In this document: piece after piece, positions 8,001-12,488 of the stretch
Position numbering within the stretch: position 1 is the stretch's first letter
Layout of the letters: every line of letters starts with the position of its first letter
Source of the DNA: an uncultured Eubacteriales bacterium
GTDB lineage: Bacteria > Bacillota > Clostridia > Monoglobales > Monoglobaceae
Length of the DNA: 12,488 bases
Assembly (NCBI GenBank): GCA_905205855.1
Contig: CAJLFL010000039.1
Span: 1-12,488, forward strand
Direction of reading: 5' to 3'
The notes under the pieces: model-generated
Told to the model about the DNA's origin: nothing
What the model saw: the letters and a program-made list of their open reading frames with translations, nothing else
The model's database searches: none
Made by a program: the position numbers and the translations under genes

Positions 8001-8898
8001 TAACCCTCTGGGCGTACCCTCGCGTATGAATATCGGACAGGTATTGGAGGTTCACCTCGGCTATGCGGCAAAGGCGCTTGGCTGGAAAGTAGCAACTCCG
8101 GTGTTTGACGGTGCAAACGAGGAAGACATAATGGACGCGCTTGAGATGGCGGGCTATGACAGAAACGGTAAGACAATTCTGTATGACGGCAGAACGGGCG
8201 AACCTTTTGATAATCCTGTTACAGTCGGATATATGCATTATCTTAAGCTTGCACACCTTGTTGATGATAAGATACACGCGCGTTCTACAGGTCCTTACTC
8301 ACTTGTTACGCAGCAGCCTCTCGGCGGTAAAGCGCAGTTCGGCGGTCAGCGTTTCGGTGAGATGGAGGTTTGGGCACTTGAGGCTTACGGCGCGGCATAT
8401 ACCCTCCAGGAGATACTGACGGTTAAGTCGGATGACGTTGTCGGACGTGTTAAGACATATGAGTCAATAGTTAAAGGCGATAATGTTCCGGAGCCGGGCG
8501 TACCTGAATCGTTTAAGGTATTGGTTAAGGAGCTGCAGAGCCTTGCACTTGACATAAAGGTTCTTGATGCTGATGATAATGAGATTATTCTGCGTGAATC
8601 TATTGATGATGATACAGATGATTTGCCTGTAAATATTGCGGGAATTGAGGATGACGAAGTTTCAGAGTCGGAAAACGACTCAGATTATGACTTTGATGAT
8701 GACGATGATGATTTGCTTGATGAGGTTGCGGATATACTCGGCGAGGATAATGAGGATGATGAGGATGATGAGGATGATACGCCGCTTAAACAACCCAAAG
8801 AAGGCTTTGACGGCGATTATCTTGATTCCGACGATGTTGAATCTCTTGATTTGATGGCAGAGGAAGAAGATTTTGATGATGACGACATTTTATTCTAA
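5092..8898 (+). CDS. rpoB: DNA-directed RNA polymerase beta subunit
   Basis: This is the beta subunit of core RNA polymerase, a 1268-residue protein that forms one pincer of the clamp and half of the active site. The conserved regions are present in order. The N-terminus is MVHPVKLGRNTRMSY. RGAWLEYE lies near residue 167. The rifamycin pocket is SSQLSQFMDQINPLGELTHKRRLSAL (485-510), followed by GPGGLSRERAGFEVRDVH and PIETPEGPNIGLINSLS. YEDAILINE and GDKMAGRHGNKG (935-946, with K937 and K945 as the NTP/RNA-contacting lysines) follow, then GGQRFGEMEVWALEAYGAA. The residues equivalent to E. coli Q513, D516, H526 and S531 are unchanged (Q490, D493, H503, S508), so the rifamycin pocket looks wild type. 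The last 98 residues (1171-1268) are an extra acidic tail in which about half the residues are Asp or Glu. rpoC follows 91 bases downstream. There is no rplL upstream. Confidence 0.98.
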   Translation: MVHPVKLGRNTRMSYGKIHEVLEMPNLIEIQKNSYDWFLDEGLKEVFHDVSPITDYTGNLILEFIDYRLEDTTKYDIEECKERDATYAAPLRVKVRLINRETGEVKEQEIFMGDFPIMTPSGTFIINGAERVIVSQLVRASSVYYSEEFDKVGKKLFSSQVIPTRGAWLEYETDSNDIFYVRIDRNRKIPVTVLIRALGFGTNAQITELFGEDARLLATMEKDTTSTEEEGLLEVYRKLRPGEPPTVESAQSLITNLFFDPKRYDLARVGRYKFNKKLRLADRITGCVSGQTVADKETGEIIVSEGDVITKEIALALEKAEVNDIVVDIDGNRTKVISNDMVDLKNYVDYNPRDYGITESVRRIVLHEILDQYPDVNSEEFKNALREKKDELIPRHILIDDIIASISYIGNLANGVGCVDDIDHLGNRRLRSVGELLQNQFRIGLSRMERVVRERMTIQDLDVITPQTLINIRPVTSAIKEFFCSSQLSQFMDQINPLGELTHKRRLSALGPGGLSRERAGFEVRDVHHSHYGRMCPIETPEGPNIGLINSLSGFAKVNEYGFIETPYRRIDKETGIVTDEVVYMTADTEEGFYVAQATEPLDENNRFVNKKIVTRYKDEFLEIPAGRVDYMDVSPRQVMSIATAMIPFLENDDANRALMGSNMQRQAVPLLVPESPIVGTGMEYKAAKDSGVCILAKEGGVVEKVSADEIVIRNDSGAVDKYKLIKFTRSNQGTCVNQRPIVSHGERVEKDDIIADGPSTKNGEIGLGRNILIGFMTWEGYNYEDAILINEKLVKDDVFTSIHIEEYEIESRDTKLGPEEITRDIPNVGDDALRDLDERGIIRVGAEVESGDILVGKVTPKGETELTAEERLLRAIFGEKAREVRDTSLKVPHGEYGIIVDVKVFTRANGDELPPGVNQVVRCYIAQKRKISVGDKMAGRHGNKGVISRILPEEDMPFLPDGTPLQIVLNPLGVPSRMNIGQVLEVHLGYAAKALGWKVATPVFDGANEEDIMDALEMAGYDRNGKTILYDGRTGEPFDNPVTVGYMHYLKLAHLVDDKIHARSTGPYSLVTQQPLGGKAQFGGQRFGEMEVWALEAYGAAYTLQEILTVKSDDVVGRVKTYESIVKGDNVPEPGVPESFKVLVKELQSLALDIKVLDADDNEIILRESIDDDTDDLPVNIAGIEDDEVSESENDSDYDFDDDDDDLLDEVADILGEDNEDDEDDEDDTPLKQPKEGFDGDYLDSDDVESLDLMAEEEDFDDDDILF
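8743..8778 (+). repeat. Four tandem 9-base repeats in the rpoB acidic tail
   Basis: GAGGATAAT (8743-8751) is followed by three exact copies of GAGGATGAT (8752-8760, 8761-8769, 8770-8778), encoding EDN-EDD-EDD-EDD. A nearby run of GAT/GAC codons (about 8692-8712) encodes six aspartates in a row. The unit is a multiple of three, so slippage would change tail length without breaking the frame. Confidence 0.9.
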
Positions 8899-8952
8899 CG
8901 TTATCGGCTGAGATAATGTTAAATCCCTGTCTGCCAAACTCACGGCAGACAG
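8897..8952 (+). other. Two tandem stem-loops between rpoB and rpoC
   Basis: The first stem pairs AACGTTATC (8897-8905) with GATAATGTT (8912-8920), including one G-T pair, around a 6-base loop; it begins within the rpoB stop codon. The second is a perfect 9-bp stem, CTGTCTGCC (8927-8935) with GGCAGACAG (8944-8952), around an 8-base loop. Neither is followed by a T run, so they are not typical terminators. They could be RNA processing or stability elements, or could tune the RpoB:RpoC ratio. Confidence 0.7.
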
Positions 8953-8974
8953 TGCATTGAAATAAGTGAGTAGG

Positions 8975-8979
8975 AAAGG
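8975..8979 (+). promoter_or_regulatory. rpoC ribosome binding site supporting the start at 8990
   Basis: AAAGG at 8975-8979, within AGGAAAGG, lies 10 bases before ATG 8990; aligned to the full AAAGGAGG site, this leaves about 7 bases of spacing. The in-frame ATG at 8981 would be too close to this site, and the GTG at 8966 has no ribosome site. Confidence 0.6.
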
Positions 8980-8989
8980 CATGGTCGTT

Positions 8990-11863
8990 ATGAGCGAATA
9001 TCAAAATTTTGAAGCAATTCAAATCGGACTTGCTTCGCCCGAAAAGATCAGAGAATGGTCAAGAGGCGAAGTTAAAAAGCCCGAAACTATAAATTACAGA
9101 ACATTAAAGCCTGAAAGGGACGGTCTGTTCTGCGAAAGAATTTTTGGTCCGCAAAAGGATTGGGAGTGCCATTGCGGAAAGTATAAAAGGGTACGCTATA
9201 AGGGCGTTGTGTGCGATCGCTGCGGCGTTGAGGTTACACGCTCAAAGGTCAGACGTGAACGCATGGGACATATAGAGCTTGCTGTACCTGTTTCACATAT
9301 ATGGTACTTCAAGGGTATACCCAGCCGCATGGGCTTGATTCTGGATATGTCACCGAGAGCTTTGGAAAAGGTTCTGTATTTTGCGGCATATGTTGTTGTT
9401 GATCCCGGACGTACATCTTTGATGAAGAATCAGATTTTGTCCGAGAAAGAGTATAGAGAATATTATGAAAAGTACGGAGATATGTTCCGGGCAGGCATGG
9501 GTGCCGAAACTATTCTCGAAATGCTTCAGAACATAGATTTGGAAGCATTGTATGAGGAACTTAAAGCCGACCTTGACGGTGCAAAAGGACAGAAGAAAAT
9601 TCGTACTGTTCGCCGTCTTGAGGTGGTAGAGGCATTTCGTAAATCCGGCAATAAACCCGAATGGATGATTCTTACGGTAATTCCGGTAATTCCGCCGGAA
9701 ATCCGTCCGATGGTACAGCTGGACGGAGGCAGATTTGCAACCTCCGACCTTAATGATTTGTACCGCCGTGTTATAAACAGAAACAACCGTCTTAAAAGAC
9801 TGCTTGATTTGGGTGCGCCCGAAATAATTGTAAGAAACGAAAAGAGAATGTTACAGGAGGCTGTTGACGCGCTAATTGATAACGGTCGCCGCGGCCGCCC
9901 GGTTACCGGTCCCGGAAACCGTCCTCTTAAGTCGCTGTCTGATATGCTTAAAGGTAAACAGGGACGTTTCCGTCAGAATCTTTTGGGTAAGCGTGTCGAT
10001 TATTCGGGACGTTCCGTTATCGTTGTAGGGCCTGAGCTTAAGATTTATCAGTGCGGTTTGCCTAAGAAAATGGCACTGGAGTTGTTTAAGCCGTTTGTAA
10101 TGAAAAAACTTGTTGCCGATGGACTGGCACACAATATAAAATCAGCAAAGCGTATGGTAGAGCGTGTACGTCCTGAGGTATGGGATGTGCTTGAAGATGT
10201 AATTTCAGAGCATCCTGTACTGCTTAACCGTGCACCAACTCTGCACAGACTCGGAATTCAGGCGTTTGAGCCTGTATTGGTAGAAGGAAAAGCCTTAAAG
10301 CTTCATCCGCTTGTTTGTACGGCGTTTAACGCTGACTTCGACGGTGACCAGATGGCTGTTCACCTTCCGCTTTCGGCAGAGGCTCAGGCTGAAGCAAGGT
10401 TTCTTATGCTTTCGGCAAACAACCTGATTAAGCCTCAGGATGGTAAGCCTGTTACCGTTCCTACACAGGATATGGTACTCGGAAGCTATTATCTTACATT
10501 AAAAGATGATTCCGAGATAGGTACGGGCAAGGTGTTTTCTTCATATAACGAGGCTGTTTTGGCTTATGTCAATAAAGCAGTAGGGCTTCATGCACCTATT
10601 AAGGTTCGTATTACCCAAAAGGTAAACGGAGTAGAAAAAACAGGCTTAATTGACGCAACTGTCGGACGTTTGATATTCAACTCAAAGATTCCGCAGGATC
10701 TCGGTTTTGTGGACAGAAATGATCCGGAGCATGAGCTTGATTTGGAAATCGGCGATAATATTCTTAAAACTCCGGCATCCAAATCAGATAATAAGGAGCA
10801 TGTTGAACCGGGTGTTGATAAGAAGCTGCTCGGAAAGATTATAAACGCAAGCATAAAAATTCATGGAATTACAGAAACAGCTACTTTGCTTGATGATGTA
10901 AAGGCTATGGGATATAAGTATTCAACAATCGGCGCAATTACCGTTTGCGTGGACGATATGCAGATTCCCGAGGAGAAGAAGCAATATCTTGCGGAAGCCG
11001 AAGAGCGTATAGATAAGGTTACCAGAAGCTACAGACGCGGTCTGCTTACCGATGAGGAAAGATACAGACACGTTATAGGCATCTGGTCAGAGATTTCAAA
11101 TAAGGTTACAGACGCGCTTATGGCAAACCTTAGTCAGCTTAATCCTATTTACATGATGGCTAACTCCGGTGCCCGCGGTAGCGTAAACCAGATCAGACAG
11201 CTGGCTGCAATGCGCGGCTTGATGGCTGATACATCAGGTAGAACGATTGAGATTCCTATTCGTTCAAACTTCCGTGAAGGCCTGACCGTGTTGGAGTACT
11301 TTATTTCAACTCACGGTGCACGTAAAGGTTTGACCGATACAGCGTTGCGTACTGCCGATTCCGGTTATCTTACACGCCGTCTTGTTGATGTTTCGCAGGA
11401 TGTTATTGTACGTGAGGAAGACTGCGGTACGCGTGACGGAATTATAGTAAGAGATATACGTGACGGAAATGAGATTATTGAGCCTTTGGCAGATCGTCTT
11501 GAAGGCAGAACTGTTACGGAAGATATAATCAATCCTAAGACAGGTGAGATTATAGTAAGAGAGAATGAAACAATAAATGCAGAGCAGACTAAACAGATAA
11601 TCAACGCAGGAATTGAAGAAGTAAAAATTCGTTCTGTTGTTAAATGCCGCAGCAAGGTGGGTGTATGTGCTAAGTGCTATGGCCACAACCTTGCATCCGG
11701 CAGACAGGTTGATGTTGGTGAAACTGTAGGTATTATCGCTGCACAGTCTATAGGTGAGCCGGGTACTCAGCTTACGATGCCGGCGGTGTCGCAGGTGATG
11801 ATATTACTCAGGGTTTGCCGCGTGTTGAGGAGCTTTTTGAAGCAAGAAAGCCTAAGGGCGTAG
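8990..11863 (+). CDS. rpoC: DNA-directed RNA polymerase beta' subunit, proximal part, frame broken in the trigger loop
   Basis: This is the beta' subunit of RNA polymerase, carrying the catalytic magnesium site. From MSEYQNFEAIQIG (ATG 8990; ATG 8981 is an alternative), the first zinc-ribbon cysteines are C60, C62, C75 and C78. The catalytic loop is NADFDGDQMAVHLPLS (447-462), with the metal-binding aspartates D449, D451 and D453. The second zinc site is C812, C886, C893 and C896, in DCGT and KCRSKVGVCAKC. All of this is intact and family-typical. After IGEPGTQLTM (to M930, ATG 11777-11779) the trigger-loop residues RTFHT should follow. Instead the frame reads 27 unrelated residues (PAVSQV onward) and stops at 11861-11863. 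The conserved GGVAGDDITQG resumes at 11782 in another frame. The pattern fits a 13-base loss between 11779 and 11782. The 957-residue product would lack a full trigger loop and the C-terminal part. rpoB is immediately upstream. Confidence 0.95.
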   Translation: MSEYQNFEAIQIGLASPEKIREWSRGEVKKPETINYRTLKPERDGLFCERIFGPQKDWECHCGKYKRVRYKGVVCDRCGVEVTRSKVRRERMGHIELAVPVSHIWYFKGIPSRMGLILDMSPRALEKVLYFAAYVVVDPGRTSLMKNQILSEKEYREYYEKYGDMFRAGMGAETILEMLQNIDLEALYEELKADLDGAKGQKKIRTVRRLEVVEAFRKSGNKPEWMILTVIPVIPPEIRPMVQLDGGRFATSDLNDLYRRVINRNNRLKRLLDLGAPEIIVRNEKRMLQEAVDALIDNGRRGRPVTGPGNRPLKSLSDMLKGKQGRFRQNLLGKRVDYSGRSVIVVGPELKIYQCGLPKKMALELFKPFVMKKLVADGLAHNIKSAKRMVERVRPEVWDVLEDVISEHPVLLNRAPTLHRLGIQAFEPVLVEGKALKLHPLVCTAFNADFDGDQMAVHLPLSAEAQAEARFLMLSANNLIKPQDGKPVTVPTQDMVLGSYYLTLKDDSEIGTGKVFSSYNEAVLAYVNKAVGLHAPIKVRITQKVNGVEKTGLIDATVGRLIFNSKIPQDLGFVDRNDPEHELDLEIGDNILKTPASKSDNKEHVEPGVDKKLLGKIINASIKIHGITETATLLDDVKAMGYKYSTIGAITVCVDDMQIPEEKKQYLAEAEERIDKVTRSYRRGLLTDEERYRHVIGIWSEISNKVTDALMANLSQLNPIYMMANSGARGSVNQIRQLAAMRGLMADTSGRTIEIPIRSNFREGLTVLEYFISTHGARKGLTDTALRTADSGYLTRRLVDVSQDVIVREEDCGTRDGIIVRDIRDGNEIIEPLADRLEGRTVTEDIINPKTGEIIVRENETINAEQTKQIINAGIEEVKIRSVVKCRSKVGVCAKCYGHNLASGRQVDVGETVGIIAAQSIGEPGTQLTMPAVSQVMILLRVCRVLRSFLKQESLRA

Positions 11864-12488
11864 CTATTATCAGTGAAATCAGCGGCAGGGTTGCTATTGA
11901 AGAAGTAAACAATAAACGTGAAATAGTTGTTATAAACAACGAAACAGGCGAGGCTGTAACGTATATGATCCCGTTCGGTGCACGAATTAAGGTTCGTGAC
12001 GAGCAGGAAATCACAGCAGGCAGTCCGCTGACAGAGGGTTCGATAAATCCACATGATATACTTGATATAATGGGCGAAACAGCTGTGCAGAATTACTTTA
12101 TTCAGGAAGTACAGCGTGTATACAGACTCCAGGGTGTTGATATCAACGATAAGCATATCGAGGTTATAGTGCGTCAAATGATGCATAAGGTTAAGGTAGA
12201 AGATGCCGGAGATACAGATTTGCTTACAGGCTCTCTTATCAGTGTTTATGAGCTTGAAGATATAAATAAGCAGATGATTGAGCAGGGTAAACGTCCTGCA
12301 GAGGCTGAAACTGTCCTTATGGGTATAACCAAGGCGGCTCTGGCTACAGAATCGTTCCTGTCTGCGGCATCGTTCCAGGAAACAACCCGTGTTCTTACAG
12401 ATGCTGCTATTAAGGGTAAAAAGGATCCGCTGGTCGGACTTAAAGAAAATGTTATAATAGGTAAGCTTGTTCCTGCCGGAACAGGTAT
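11782..12488 (+). CDS. rpoC: RNA polymerase beta' subunit, distal part in a shifted frame, cut by the window end
   Basis: These 235 codons continue RpoC from the C-terminal side of the trigger loop. Reading from GGC 11782 gives GGVAGDDITQGLPRVEELFEA, then a beta-rich jaw-like segment, and then SAASFQETTRVLTDAAIKGK and GLKENVIIGKLVPAGTG at the right edge, all close to family consensus. No stop occurs, and the true end lies beyond 12488. The frame has no start codon or ribosome site near its beginning and opens only after a TGA at 11755-11757, so it is not a separate gene. Split beta' genes are known in some bacteria such as Cyanobacteria, but they split at another place. The lack of drift in this part argues that any disruption is very recent or artificial. 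Confidence 0.9.

Noticed and set aside
7369..8277. A 302-codon open frame on the minus strand inside rpoB.
   Set aside because: It lies wholly antisense to strongly conserved rpoB sequence, has no ribosome site or promoter, and its protein is Cys/Tyr/Ile-rich with no recognisable domain. It is a shadow of rpoB codon usage.
8966..8989. GTG at 8966 or ATG at 8981 as the rpoC start.
   Set aside because: The GTG has no ribosome site. The ATG at 8981 is only one base after the AAAGG core. ATG 8990 has better spacing and matches the usual protein start, although 8981 cannot be fully excluded.
11756..11800. Intein or intron insertion scar in rpoC.
   Set aside because: Bases are missing here rather than inserted, and no splicing motifs, homing endonuclease or long insert are present.
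11777..11863. Programmed frameshifting or ribosome bypass to restore RpoC.
   Set aside because: No slippery heptamer or clear stimulatory structure is seen at the break, and a shift could not supply the missing Arg-Thr-Phe-His residues that the trigger loop needs.
1..12488. CRISPR arrays, tRNA or rRNA genes, insertion sequences, prophage or defence genes.
   Set aside because: No regular spaced repeats, cloverleaf-like segments, transposase-like ORFs or terminal inverted repeats were seen on reading either strand.

Overview
The window looks like chromosomal DNA from a low-to-moderate GC Gram-positive anaerobe of the class Clostridia, probably Oscillospirales/Ruminococcaceae-like. This rests on how the RpoB and RpoC proteins read (for example the MVHPVKLGRNTRMSY and EYQNFEAIQIGLASPEKI starts), on consensus SigA-type promoter and AGGAGG-type ribosome binding sites, and on a secreted protein anchored by SLH domains. 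The genus is inference.

Layout. Positions 1-899 (+) hold most of an NAD(P)-type isocitrate/isopropylmalate-family dehydrogenase. It is cut by the left edge and its reading frame is broken near position 55-70. Positions 956-1962 (+) hold azlC and azlD, a four-base-overlapping pair for a branched-chain amino acid exporter. A strong stem-loop at 1968-2007 separates azlD from the convergent gene at 2021-4666 (-), which encodes an 881-residue secreted phosphodiester-glycosidase-like protein with three C-terminal SLH domains. A 425-base divergent intergenic region follows. It carries a perfect TTGACA-N17-TATAAT promoter facing rpoB, two inverted repeats, and an approximately 285-base leader. rpoB (5092-8898) and rpoC (8990 to the right edge) then fill the window, with two tandem stem-loops in the gap between them.

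The genes do not form one functional system. The dehydrogenase and AzlCD are ordinary metabolism and transport, the SLH protein acts on the cell surface, and rpoB/rpoC supply the two large subunits of RNA polymerase. The usual Clostridia arrangement places rpoBC directly after rplKAJL. Here a divergent surface-protein gene and a dedicated promoter stand in that place.

The most striking observation is in rpoC. The reading frame breaks exactly inside the trigger loop, the catalytic element of the polymerase. About 13 bases, encoding the Arg-Thr-Phe-His-Thr stretch, appear to be missing, and the conserved protein resumes in another frame to the window end. Because rpoC is essential, an assembly or sequencing error is the likeliest cause, or else a second, decaying rpoBC copy. 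A second frame break in the dehydrogenase makes a local sequence-quality problem more likely. I did not find a convincing new multi-gene system. Other points worth following are the dyad around the rpoB -35 box, the extremely acidic repeat-bearing RpoB tail, and the rpoB-rpoC stem-loops.
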